Below, piece by piece: positions 7,607 through 15,562 of a stretch of 44,602 nucleotides of DNA. Under the pieces are notes generated by a model. The model was not told where the DNA came from and ran no database searches. It saw only the letters and a program-made list of their open reading frames with translations. The translations under genes and the position numbers were made by a program. Position 1 is the stretch's first letter, and each line of letters begins with the position of its first letter. The DNA is from Paraburkholderia aspalathi (GTDB lineage: Bacteria; Pseudomonadota; Gammaproteobacteria; Burkholderiales; Burkholderiaceae), in the NCBI RefSeq assembly GCF_900116445.1, contig NZ_FPBH01000052.1, positions 1 to 44,602 on the forward strand. The letters are read 5' to 3'.

Positions 7607-8032
7607 TTAGAACGGAATACCGAAACGGTCGTCCAGAATACGTTCTACCGTAGGCGCGATAGACGTAATCAGCGAGTAAAACGCCGGATGCGACTCGTTC
7701 CACTCGTCGGCGTCTAATATGTAAAGAACGTCTTCAAAGGATAACTTCCCGTATGACTCAAAGTATGTTTCAGGGTCTCGCCACTGTAGCGCGATTGTTC
7801 GCGCGCTACCGTACATTGTGATGTGTGCCAGGAATTGTTCGCGAAGACCGAAACGGATGACTTCTGCAATCGACAACGGAGCGAACTCTTCCAGTTTCGT
7901 CAGAATTTCGTCCGCTTTAACTTCCGCACAACCGAAATGTAGTGCTTGGTCCATTTCGGCAAGCAACAGGATTGCTGAAATCATTGCGGATTTGAGGGCT
8001 GCTTCGTGGTTGTCGAGTTCGGCATCGTTCAT
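7607..8032 (-). CDS. Uncharacterised acidic protein, 141 aa
   Basis: I do not recognise this family. The product is markedly acidic and appears all-helical (MNDAELDNHEAALKSAMISA, LLAEMDQALHFG, EILTKLEEFAPLSIAEVIRF), ending ERILDDRFGIPF. It has no signal peptide, membrane segment or metal motif. The start at ATG 8030-8032 is the first available, with a weak upstream purine stretch. It converges on the HU gene and is separated from it by 170 nt containing the hairpin. Small acidic proteins in island cargo are sometimes immunity or anti-defence proteins, but nothing in this sequence shows that. Confidence 0.65.
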   Translation of the reverse strand: MNDAELDNHEAALKSAMISAILLLAEMDQALHFGCAEVKADEILTKLEEFAPLSIAEVIRFGLREQFLAHITMYGSARTIALQWRDPETYFESYGKLSFEDVLYILDADEWNESHPAFYSLITSIAPTVERILDDRFGIPF

Positions 8033-8103
8033 CTATTGGTTCTCCGGCTAGGTCGTATGTATTGAAGACCTATAGATTCACGTTTTAGCCTTCGTCTGGA
8101 TTG

Positions 8104-8346
8104 TTAACGCGGCGGCGCTCTTCGCTCTTTCGACGAGCGGGCGACGTTGGCTCTCCTTTGCGCGGACTTCGGAAGTGCTCGATAGCGGACTATTGTGATT
8201 GATGCTTCTGCGTGCTTGCCCCTGATCAAAACACAGTATTGATCCTGGTTTAATTCCTGGACTACGTCAGCACCTACGACTTGACGATTGTCTGGAAGCC
8301 GGGAATCCTCCCACGCCTCCTGAAGTCGCGCTCGCGCATGTTCCAT
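8104..8346 (-). CDS. Small uncharacterised protein
   Basis: A possible 80-aa product beginning MEHARARLQEAWEDSRLPDN and containing DQYCVLIRGKHAEASITIVRY. The first two thirds look like a folded protein; the basic tail (KSAQRRANVARSSKERRAPP) does not. The in-frame ATG at 8416-8418 would add 24 residues but overlaps the promoter-like region, so the internal ATG at 8346 is preferred. It is co-directional with the gene at 7607-8032, 71 nt away. There is no recognisable domain. Confidence 0.4.
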   Translation of the reverse strand: MEHARARLQEAWEDSRLPDNRQVVGADVVQELNQDQYCVLIRGKHAEASITIVRYRALPKSAQRRANVARSSKERRAPPR

Positions 8347-8439
8347 GCTTGCTGTCGCTCTGAGACCAGCGGACCTGTCGACAGGCGAGCTGAAAAAACC
8401 GGCTCGATGGATTATCACGTTGAATCTTGTATATGCTAC

Positions 8440-8458
8440 TATAATCCCATATATGAGA
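8440..8458 (+). promoter_or_regulatory. -10 box with overlapping palindromic operator, shared with tnsA
   Basis: TATAAT (8440-8445) is followed directly by TCCCATATATGAGA (8445-8458). The same arrangement, TATAGT then TCTCATATGTGAGA, is found on the minus strand at 16558-16540 upstream of tnsA. Across about 21 aligned bases only four differ. The distance to the start codon is also alike: about 121 nt here to ATG 8566 and about 124 nt at tnsA. The -35 regions are poor, suggesting an activator or a repressible weak promoter. Confidence 0.55.
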
Positions 8459-8565
8459 TTTTACTTGGTAGGCGTGCATGCCTACACCGGCAACCGCTGG
8501 TCCGATGGGAAGGCAGGAATTCGGCTCGAATATCGGTGAGGTCCACCGAACTGAGGGGGCGGCCA

Positions 8566-8892
8566 ATGAAAGTACGAGAGCTACTGCACGCTCTGCGTGA
8601 TGTGGACGCAGACAGTACCGTGTTGTTCCTCGCTGAACATGCAGACGCCGACGACGCCGACGAGGTGTGCGAAGTCTACCTGGCACCCCGTCCCTGGACG
8701 TACGAATCAGGCGACTACGGCGCGCGTGGATACCAGTCATGGTATCCATACCGACCTGAGCAACGGGGGAGCGCTTACGCCTCGGTCAGATATGAGACGA
8801 GACGAGTCGTGGTGTTATCGACTGGGCCGACAAATCTACGATTTGTACGGCCTGAGGACATGCTGTCCGACTTCGGACCGGAGGCGCGCTAA
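8566..8892 (+). CDS. Small conserved hypothetical protein (MKVRELL family)
   Basis: A 108-aa protein starting MKVRELLHALRDVDADSTVLF, then an acidic stretch (EHADADDADEVCEVYLAP), an aromatic segment (YGARGYQSWYPYR) and a C terminus with RRVVVLSTGP. ATG 8566 is preceded by GAGGGGG. A broken relative lies at 17039-17347 (ELIEILREVDPKSRVVFLAG, then VSVVILSADEDFLF), and a possible C-terminal scrap at 18936-19079. The N-terminal pattern (leucine-rich helix, DxD, hydrophobic strand) is seen in many short proteins on Burkholderia mobile DNA. The function is not known to me. It lies downstream of the promoter motif shared with tnsA, which hints at co-regulation with transposition. Confidence 0.75.
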   Translation: MKVRELLHALRDVDADSTVLFLAEHADADDADEVCEVYLAPRPWTYESGDYGARGYQSWYPYRPEQRGSAYASVRYETRRVVVLSTGPTNLRFVRPEDMLSDFGPEAR

Positions 8893-8986
8893 CAGCAGGC
8901 CGTCGGCGTTTGATTGCTGGTTGCGCTGCGTTTCAGCTCGGCTGCGGATGAAAAGATTTTGGCAACAAAAGGATTGCGACAAAGCT

Positions 8987-9661
8987 TTATGCGCCTAGTG
9001 GCTGTTCAAACGGCCGAGCTTTGGCTTGAGGTTCTATCGCGAAATCCGTTCGTCGCTCCAGGTATGCTTTGCGCTTTTCTTCGACGGTCACGATGAAATC
9101 GGACAACTCGCGTTCCATTGCGGAATCTTTAGCGCCCGGCTTCCGCGTTGTGGCCCTGTGTCGACGGCGCGTGGCTCGAGCAAGAGTCAGCGCAGACTTC
9201 GCGGCTTTGGCACATTCGTATTCAACCTGCGCACACAAATCTGCCGGCTCGCCAAACTCCCGAAAGGTCTCTACGTGCTCCCGGGCAGCGTGGATCGTGG
9301 CAGGGAACTCGCGCAGCTCGGAGACAACGCTCCTACTCAAGACCTGCCAATGCAGCTTGTCTGGATACGCGAAAGTGGGGATGGAGACGTTACTGCTTGG
9401 CTCACGGCTCACAGTACTAGCCGGCGTCGAAGTCGCCCATGCGGCCTTATGCATCATCGTGCGGCATGTTCGAGCATAGCTTTCCAGCGATAGCGCAACT
9501 TCCAGCGCAGTGTCATGCCGCTGTCGCTTGCGCATGCTGGCGTCCCTCACCGAGATCCAGGCGAGTGTTACAACGGAGCCAACTGCCGCTGACATCAACG
9601 CCAGCGTTGCAGGAGTATTCCAGTTAAATTGCTGGAGATGTTCAAACCATTCGGGCTGCAT
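8987..9661 (-). CDS. Single-pass membrane protein, uncharacterised
   Basis: A 224-aa protein starting MQPEWFEHLQQFNWNTPATL. One N-terminal membrane segment (about residues 16-36, LALMSAAVGSVVTLAWISV) is followed by a basic cytoplasmic stretch (RDASMRKRQRHD) and a long helical domain, probably coiled coil (LEVALSLESYARTCRTM, TIHAAREHVETFREFG, FIVTVEEKRKAYLERR). The internal start at 9661 is preferred to 9691 because it gives the natural N terminus ahead of the membrane helix. I do not recognise a named family. It overlaps no other gene and lies between the 8566 gene (convergent) and the 9951 gene (co-directional). Confidence 0.7.
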   Translation of the reverse strand: MQPEWFEHLQQFNWNTPATLALMSAAVGSVVTLAWISVRDASMRKRQRHDTALEVALSLESYARTCRTMMHKAAWATSTPASTVSREPSSNVSIPTFAYPDKLHWQVLSRSVVSELREFPATIHAAREHVETFREFGEPADLCAQVEYECAKAAKSALTLARATRRRHRATTRKPGAKDSAMERELSDFIVTVEEKRKAYLERRTDFAIEPQAKARPFEQPLGA

Positions 9662-9950
9662 CAGACGCGCCTCGGAGAAGGAGGTTCCCAAGTATAAGCA
9701 ATCGTTTTACGTTGAAATTCGGGACAGATATCTAGCGTGTATTTTCGCCACACATGCTTCGTTCCTTTGACCGGCGCCTTGACAGAAGACCGCGAACTGA
9801 GCCACTCGCCTGCAGTAACTTTGCGGGGCGGAGTCACTCGTGACTTCGCCTTCGCCGCGTTGTACCTCCCAGGTGGCGCCATGGAAACTTGAGCGCTGCA
9901 GAGACTTGTCGGGCACTGCTTGTACAGTGTTCAGCACGAAGGTCGAAGAA

Positions 9951-10253
9951 CTAGTCGTCGCCTATGTCCGCGAATACCTCGCCCATGACGGTGGCAGCGC
10001 AGAAATTCATTGCTCGCCGCATTCCGTCAGTTTCAAATTTGCGCCCATCGCGCGCCGCAATCTGTGCAGCAACGAGATCGAGCGCAGATTTTGCACCTGC
10101 CAATCCATCCGTTTTCAAATGCCCGGCCTCCTCGTGCTCACCTCGCGTCGTCAGTTCTTGTAGTAGCCAACGGTACGCTGTGGGCTTGTCGGTCTTTCCT
10201 TGTCCGAAAGGGATAACAAGAGTTCTGCGTTCAATTCGTCGCTTGTTCGCAAT
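9951..10253 (-). CDS. Small protein apparently started at ATT
   Basis: A 100-codon frame reading LVIPFGQGKTDKPTAYRWLL, QELTTRGEHEEAGHLKTDGL, AGAKSALDLVAAQIAARDGR and ending MGEVFADIGDD, which looks strongly protein-like throughout. No ATG, GTG or early TTG is in frame. The frame opens at a TAA (10254-10256) immediately before ATT (10251-10253). GGAG (10259-10262) stands five bases before that ATT, an ideal Shine-Dalgarno spacing. ATT is a rare but real start (infC). The frame overlaps the 3' end of the upstream gene (10151-10552) by about 100 nt. Alternatives: the ancestral ATG has mutated and the gene is dead, or translation starts at the internal TTG giving about 50 aa. Confidence 0.55.
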   Translation of the reverse strand: MANKRRIERRTLVIPFGQGKTDKPTAYRWLLQELTTRGEHEEAGHLKTDGLAGAKSALDLVAAQIAARDGRKFETDGMRRAMNFCAATVMGEVFADIGDD

Positions 10254-10552
10254 TTAAGCTCCAGTTCAATCGCGTGTGCAAAATCACTGGGTTGCCCGTC
10301 CGGCCGGAGAATTGTTCCGAGAAAACCGGGCGCATGAACTTCCACGGCTATTAGCACTGCCCCGTAGGTTAAATCACGCCAGAAGGACGGCAATGGTTGG
10401 TATGCCGCCTGTGCGTAGACGATGCTGATTGGAGTAATGCGGTCACGCTTCAGGCCACATTTACCAAGAAAGGAGCCAATGCCGGTCGCGAGGCGGTTGC
10501 TCTCGGCGATGATGGCTGGATGGGCGACCATAGGATGCATGTCGTTGTTCAT
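10151..10552 (-). CDS. Uncharacterised protein, 133 aa
   Basis: The sequence begins MNNDMHPMVAHPAIIAESNR and includes RDLTYGAVLIAVEVHAPGFL and FAHAIELELKLRTSDELN. It appears to be an alpha/beta soluble protein without signal peptide or membrane helix. The start is ATG 10550-10552. Its last third overlaps, in another frame, the N terminus of the 9951-10253 frame, so the two are translationally linked. It lies directly downstream of tniQ on the same strand with a 290-nt gap and may be the first cargo gene of the Tn7-like element. I do not recognise a family. Confidence 0.65.
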   Translation of the reverse strand: MNNDMHPMVAHPAIIAESNRLATGIGSFLGKCGLKRDRITPISIVYAQAAYQPLPSFWRDLTYGAVLIAVEVHAPGFLGTILRPDGQPSDFAHAIELELKLRTSDELNAELLLSLSDKERPTSPQRTVGYYKN

Positions 10553-10845
10553 ATATGTCTACAGGGTTAGAAGCTAATGATGTTGGCGTGCGATGAGATG
10601 TTCCTGGGGATCAAGTCCTGGTTGCGTCCATACAACGGCTACGTCGGTCATTTGATGGCCGAGGAGCTACCGTGCCAGTCACCTTCGCGGAGCGGTTCGG
10701 CTGAGCTACTCGCTTTAGCCAAATTCACATTTGCTATTGACGCAACAGGCACGAGCGAGAGCGCTACGCCGCGTCGCTGATGTACGACCTACTTCCGGAG
10801 CGGATATTCAAGCTGCGGTCCGGGGCTCGGTCGCGCGGCGTCGTT
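10553..10845. other. Intergenic stretch between tniQ and the next gene
   Basis: I see no convincing gene. Short frames on the plus strand (around 10780-10860, MYDLLPERIFKLRSGARS) are not supported by a ribosome site or a recognisable family. If TniQ has lost a C-terminal extension, this is where its remains would lie, but no continuation in any minus-strand frame resembles TnsD. Confidence 0.4.
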
Positions 10846-11745
10846 TCAACGATGAGAAGTTCTGGCCGGGAAATGTTCAAAGAATGTCTGCAGCAGCAGA
10901 TGCTGCAATGTGGTAAAGGTGATTGCCTCGCTGTGACGGGCCATCAACGCTGGGCACTGTTCCACGGACATCCTGAAATTCAGCCAGGAAACCCCTACAG
11001 AATTAAGGTAAGGATTCCCGTAAAAATCCTCAAGTTGCCGCGACAGACAACGTGTAATACGACCTTTGGAAGATTTAAGTCCTAGCTCTTCGACCCTTTC
11101 CACGTGTGCGTGAATTCCCTCAAGATTCGCCGAAAGTTCTCCCTCTAGCGCTTCTTTTGAGTACAAAGCCACTGCGTCGAGAAGATGCCTTGATAGGGGA
11201 GGACTTATCTCGATCCCCGGATTATCCGCAGGGCATGCTCTGGCGCGAACGGGCTCGCACCAACCAAGGGGGATAGCTGTTCCAAGAAGCAGCGAACTGT
11301 GGTTGGTGCAGGTATAGACGCCCGGCAGTACGTGTGATCTGTGCCAGTACGATTCGCCATGTTGCTGCAAGTCCTCACGCATGCATTGAGGACAAAAGCG
11401 ACGACATGCCAAAGTGGCCCAAGGCGCTCCAGCAAGCCAGTTAAAATCGGATCGAATTTGTGGGACGATTGCGACCAAGCTTGCGCGTATCAGTTCGCGG
11501 CGTTGCCCCGTCATAAACGCCGTTACGTACGGGTACAGCGTGTGGTTCACCAGAATGTCGTCGTACGTAATGCCAGTCGCATCCGCGATTTGCGTCAGAG
11601 CAAACGGATTGGTGAAATGAACTCGCCTCCTACCTTTGCCTGTAAGCTCCCTAACCACCTGGTCGTATCGAATACCGAGATGGCGCGATGCCCGGATCAA
11701 TAGACTGCTTGTCAGTTCGTCGGGGTAGGGTCGCGGAAAGTACAT
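10846..11745 (-). CDS. tniQ: TniQ/TnsD-family target-selection protein (short)
   Basis: TniQ/TnsD proteins select the insertion site and recruit TnsC. The protein begins MYFPRPYPDELTSSLLIRAS, a typical TniQ opening. It has a zinc-binding block CPQCMREDLQQHGESYWHRS followed by PGVYTCTNH (CxxC...H...CxxH). The helical region GRITRCLSRQLEDFYGN and VSWLNFRM matches the helix-turn-helix part. At 299 aa it ends soon after LQHLLLQTFFEHF. Tn7 TnsD is about 500 aa, and its extra C terminus reads attTn7, so this is either a minimal TniQ or a truncated TnsD. It is the last gene of the tns operon, three bases after the tnsC stop. Confidence 0.85.
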   Translation of the reverse strand: MYFPRPYPDELTSSLLIRASRHLGIRYDQVVRELTGKGRRRVHFTNPFALTQIADATGITYDDILVNHTLYPYVTAFMTGQRRELIRASLVAIVPQIRSDFNWLAGAPWATLACRRFCPQCMREDLQQHGESYWHRSHVLPGVYTCTNHSSLLLGTAIPLGWCEPVRARACPADNPGIEISPPLSRHLLDAVALYSKEALEGELSANLEGIHAHVERVEELGLKSSKGRITRCLSRQLEDFYGNPYLNSVGVSWLNFRMSVEQCPALMARHSEAITFTTLQHLLLQTFFEHFPARTSHR

Positions 11746-11748
11746 TTT

Positions 11749-13392
11749 CTACTCCAGTTCGAGCAAAGAATCCAGATTGCAGACAGCGCCCATGCTGAGT
11801 AGATTTTCGAAAATCGTATTGCCTTTGACGATTGAGTCGTTAATTGCTTTGCGATAGTCATCCGGAGCGAGCTCCTGGGCGACACTGCTTGCAGTTTTAG
11901 CCTTCGCGCGCCTTGTACTCTTGTGCGGTTTTATCAGCTCAATTGCAGCTTTGGCCCCATCAAGGACGGTATCTGCCTTTCCTTGTGCCTCGACAGCGTC
12001 TGCGATGTTCAACGCACGGTCCTTGTCCACGCCAATACTTACCAGCGCGGAGGCAATGGCTGGAGCGAAGTCCTGGTGGCCGGGCCTTACTGATGCCTTC
12101 TGGTTGCGTAGGCCCTCGAATTTGTTCAGAGCGCCGTCGAGCAGGTTGGAAAACTTGACGGGCGCAATGTCGCCGTACTGGTCAAGCAGAGTGGCATCGC
12201 CCGAGCGATATGCATCGATCATTGGTTGAACCCGGGTGAAGTCGCGATTCCAGACGAACGCAAACGTTTGAGCCGTGATTGTTTCGCTCCCGTCAATGAT
12301 TGCCTGCCACTGGCAGCAGGCGAAGAGCTTGATTGCGATGTCGATGATTCCCTGGCTATAGTAAAACAGCAGGTCGGCAAGCGCCTGGGTGAGCTCGACA
12401 GGATTCTTCAGCCATTGAAATGTCCATAGCGTCGTAATGAAGTCTTCCCACTCGAGGGGCTCCTTAAGGTCATGGCTAGCAGAAAGGTGGCCCCACTCGG
12501 GGAAGCCGCTGCCTACGGAGCGCCGACCCTGGCTGAAATCGAGGCCGAGTACCTTGATGGCCCTATTTGTACCTACGAACAGGATTGGAACACCAAGCTC
12601 ATTGGAGGCTGACACGAGGACAGCCATTAGCTTTTGCATGTTTTTGCCGCCATGCCTGAGATTTTGCACTTCGTCAACGATGAGAAGTCCGACGCAATGC
12701 ATATGCATTACCCGGGCAACATGGTTCAGAATTGTCTCAACAGACATGGTGCCTTTACCGTATTTCTGGTAGTAGTTGCCATCTGGAACCAACTGGTCAA
12801 TTTTTCGAAGAATCGAATGAGCAAGACCCTTGATTGATGCCCCGTCAGCCGGCGTTTCAATATGAATATAGGTTATCTGCGTTATATCGAGGTCAGGGTG
12901 GTGAATCGCCTGAGGGTAACGTCTCATCAGGCGTCTCAGAGTCGTAGTTTTGCCTTGGCCGGATACACCAATCAGCGCACTCGAGTTTTGGGACGTAACA
13001 TGCTTAAGGTCGTCGACCGGACTGAACGCCTTGCCAGCTTGCTGGGCTTCATAAAGCTTTTGAAACACCTGGACATGCGCCGCAGTTCTTGGTGTTCGGC
13101 CGACATATCCTTGCCGGAGCATAGTGTCTAAGGCCCATCCGAGCACGACATGGCGCTGAAGGGGGGACATGAACGATGAGAGTTCCGCGACAAGGTGGAG
13201 TCTCTCAAACGGCGGCCACGTGCGCTGCTCCTTTTCGAAAGATGGCAGTGCGTACAGGTACTCTCCGAGCGCTTCGTCATCGAGAGCCGGCGGCAACGCT
13301 GCGATGAGTGGATTGTTACGATACCGGGGAATTCGCTGTTCCGTATAAACTGCGGTTACGGCCGTTGAAACAGCGCTATTTTGTGATATCAC
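11749..13392 (-). CDS. tnsC: TnsC-family AAA+ transposition regulator ATPase
   Basis: TnsC forms ATP-dependent filaments on target DNA, linking TniQ to the TnsAB transposase. The 547-aa protein has Walker A GVSGQGKTT (residues 142-150), Walker B GLLIVDEVQNLRHG (about 235-248) and the sensor-like block GVPILFVGTNRAIKVLG. The roughly 130-residue N-terminal region contains RIPRYRNNPLIAALPP, the motif thought in this family to contact the transposase. The length is close to Tn7 TnsC (555 aa). The start at ATG 13392 overlaps the tnsB 3' end by 17 nt. All motifs are intact, so it should be functional. Confidence 0.93.
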   Translation of the reverse strand: MISQNSAVSTAVTAVYTEQRIPRYRNNPLIAALPPALDDEALGEYLYALPSFEKEQRTWPPFERLHLVAELSSFMSPLQRHVVLGWALDTMLRQGYVGRTPRTAAHVQVFQKLYEAQQAGKAFSPVDDLKHVTSQNSSALIGVSGQGKTTTLRRLMRRYPQAIHHPDLDITQITYIHIETPADGASIKGLAHSILRKIDQLVPDGNYYQKYGKGTMSVETILNHVARVMHMHCVGLLIVDEVQNLRHGGKNMQKLMAVLVSASNELGVPILFVGTNRAIKVLGLDFSQGRRSVGSGFPEWGHLSASHDLKEPLEWEDFITTLWTFQWLKNPVELTQALADLLFYYSQGIIDIAIKLFACCQWQAIIDGSETITAQTFAFVWNRDFTRVQPMIDAYRSGDATLLDQYGDIAPVKFSNLLDGALNKFEGLRNQKASVRPGHQDFAPAIASALVSIGVDKDRALNIADAVEAQGKADTVLDGAKAAIELIKPHKSTRRAKAKTASSVAQELAPDDYRKAINDSIVKGNTIFENLLSMGAVCNLDSLLELE

Positions 13393-15562
13393 TGAGCATC
13401 TCCTGTTTCTTCAGCCGTAGTTTTTCCTGAATTGACAGCGGTCTGACTTGTGTTTCACCCACTTTCACTGGGGGCTGCGGCGCGGCGACGGCTACGGTCG
13501 CAGAGCGGTCTGGCATTGGGACGACATTGTCTGGCAGCCTGTCAGCACCCACCGGTGGTCGCGGAGATGAAGGACTGGTTGCATTACTTTGTCTTCGAGC
13601 CCGTTTCTCAGCCTCACGGTCAGCGGCGATGTCTGCTTTACGGGAGGAGCGCGACTTCCCTCTGGTTGCCTGTTTCATCGCGGCATGTGCAGGTTCTGCG
13701 ATGTCGGAGATGAATTTTTTGAGATTGATTTTTTCCTGAAGGGCGTTGTCTTCGCCGTCTTGCAGAATCCGCTTCACAGTCGTTTGCACGTATTTCACTT
13801 CCGCATACGAGTAACCTCGATAAGATTCACTTGTAGTGGTCAGCCCGCACGAATATGACTTGCGGGCGTCCTGCGGGTCGTGGACGACTATCGAATCAAC
13901 AAGTCGGCGGTCGTAGGAAACGTCAACGTCAAATCTTCCCCGGTTTGCCGCACTCACGAACCATCCCTTCTTCTCCAGGTCGGCGCATGAATAAAAGCAG
14001 CCCTTGAACAGGACGCCTTGGTCGGTGACAGTCGCTTTGTCGCGGGGCAGCAACTGAAGACGCAAATAGTCCTCGTTGTAGCGTGAAATGACGCCAGCGC
14101 TATACACCACGTTGTCCTCCCATACTTCGCGCGGAATAGGGCTGACTCCGCGGAGGGCGGCCCTGGGGTCTAGCGCATATTTCTTCATCTCGCGACGGTT
14201 ATGAGCAATAATCGCGCGCAGGATGATTGCGGTAAACTCATCAAGCGTAAGACAGGCATCGCTGTCATAGTGCTTCCCACGACGCCGCATCACATTCGAA
14301 GGGGGTTCGTATCCAGGTGTTGCAGCGGCGATCGACGCGTGAATCAGTCTGAAACCGCACTCCACCGTGCCTTTGTTTTGGGGCGAGAGAGGGGGCGCGT
14401 TTGAAATAGTGCTCTCCATTCCGTCGCAAATGCGATTACTGTTGCGAGAAATCATCTCGCCGCAATCGCCGAGGAATTTCTGAGGAAAAATTCGGTCGGC
14501 CGGCCAATCACGAGGGTCGTACGGCACGCCGTACTTATGGCACAGCGCCGCTTTATCCTCGGCCAGACTGAGGATTGCCTGAACGGCAGTTTCCCAACCG
14601 GGATGCTCCAGGCCAACATAGAAGCCAGCACAAAGGCGACTATATCTATCGTAGATGAGGTACAGCGTTGGCTTGCCGATAATTTTCGCCCGGTCCGCCT
14701 GCGCAACCAGGAACACGTCGGCGATGGTTGCGTCAATTTCGTAGATATACCCGACACCGATTGCCTCATAGAGGGCGCTGCCAATCCGCTGGTCATGATC
14801 CCGCTCGAAGTCCTTGTTTCCTTTCTTTCGACGTAAGATCGTCTCGAGCGAGAAACAACGCTTGACGACTGTGTAGAACTGTCGATAGGAAGGGCGTTCG
14901 CCGGACGGTTTGACGTAGCTCGCGCCGTTCCCATCTTGATAGGAATAGTGCTCTTTCAGCATTTCCCGGAACGCGTCCTGGAGCGTAGGGACTTCTCCGT
15001 TCAGAAAGTGTTCCTTGACGGCGGCGATGACGTGCTCGTCGTCAACGCTGCGGTGCATCTGATAAATTTCATAGCGGCTGTCAGACGGGCGGCGTCCCCT
15101 AGCATTGGTAGCTTGGGGTTGGTTCAGACCGATATTGAGGAAATCGGGTATCAGTGCATCCTGAGTCTGGCCGCCGCGCCAGTAATCCCGCAAGTACTTG
15201 TTAATTGTCGTCTTCGACGCGCCGGTCGCCTCAGCGCGCGCTGAAACCAGCGGGCCTCGCAGTTTCGGGTCAAATATTGCGGAGCTGGCAAGAAGCGGGT
15301 CAATGATGTTCCACGTCTCCTTGCGCCTATTTTTCGCGGCGTCCGTGTATTCAGACACACTCCGTTGACCAGTGCTCGCCACCAGAGCCGACTTCTGCTT
15401 GTCCATGTCGTCGAGCAGGGCGGCATAGGAACACTTCCTCGGCCACGTGGCCTCGTCAGTCACATTGATGATCCAAGCCTCATCAGTTTCAGGTGTGACG
15501 TGAAGTAGCCGATAGCGAGTCCCCGATTCATTGTGGAACAGGTCGTTCCTGAGAAGCGCCAT
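13376..15562 (-). CDS. tnsB: TnsB-family DDE transposase
   Basis: TnsB binds the transposon ends and performs 3'-strand cleavage and joining. The 728-aa protein has N-terminal DNA-binding helices (GASKTTINKYLRDYWRGGQT, GERPSYRQFYTVVKR), then an RNase H-fold core with D277 (YIYEIDATIADV), D366 (KFLGDCGEMISR) and E401 (NKGTVECGFR). This gives the D-D(34)-E spacing expected for the family. A beta-barrel-like domain follows, then a basic, disordered tail (KSRSSRKADIAADREAEKRA) ending RLKKQEMLSDITK, the position where TnsB binds TnsC in Tn7. It starts on the tnsA stop (TAATG). The length is near that of Tn7 TnsB (702 aa). Confidence 0.95.
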   Translation of the reverse strand: MALLRNDLFHNESGTRYRLLHVTPETDEAWIINVTDEATWPRKCSYAALLDDMDKQKSALVASTGQRSVSEYTDAAKNRRKETWNIIDPLLASSAIFDPKLRGPLVSARAEATGASKTTINKYLRDYWRGGQTQDALIPDFLNIGLNQPQATNARGRRPSDSRYEIYQMHRSVDDEHVIAAVKEHFLNGEVPTLQDAFREMLKEHYSYQDGNGASYVKPSGERPSYRQFYTVVKRCFSLETILRRKKGNKDFERDHDQRIGSALYEAIGVGYIYEIDATIADVFLVAQADRAKIIGKPTLYLIYDRYSRLCAGFYVGLEHPGWETAVQAILSLAEDKAALCHKYGVPYDPRDWPADRIFPQKFLGDCGEMISRNSNRICDGMESTISNAPPLSPQNKGTVECGFRLIHASIAAATPGYEPPSNVMRRRGKHYDSDACLTLDEFTAIILRAIIAHNRREMKKYALDPRAALRGVSPIPREVWEDNVVYSAGVISRYNEDYLRLQLLPRDKATVTDQGVLFKGCFYSCADLEKKGWFVSAANRGRFDVDVSYDRRLVDSIVVHDPQDARKSYSCGLTTTSESYRGYSYAEVKYVQTTVKRILQDGEDNALQEKINLKKFISDIAEPAHAAMKQATRGKSRSSRKADIAADREAEKRARRQSNATSPSSPRPPVGADRLPDNVVPMPDRSATVAVAAPQPPVKVGETQVRPLSIQEKLRLKKQEMLSDITK

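Noticed and set aside
9661..9882. Minus-strand 73-aa basic frame (MAPPGRYNAAKAKSRVTPPR...)
   Set aside because: No ribosome site and no recognised family. Its composition is that of an open shadow in GC-rich DNA, though a real small gene cannot be excluded.
12226..13131. Plus-strand frames antisense to tnsC
   Set aside because: They have no ribosome sites or families and disappear next to the strong tnsC motifs on the other strand.
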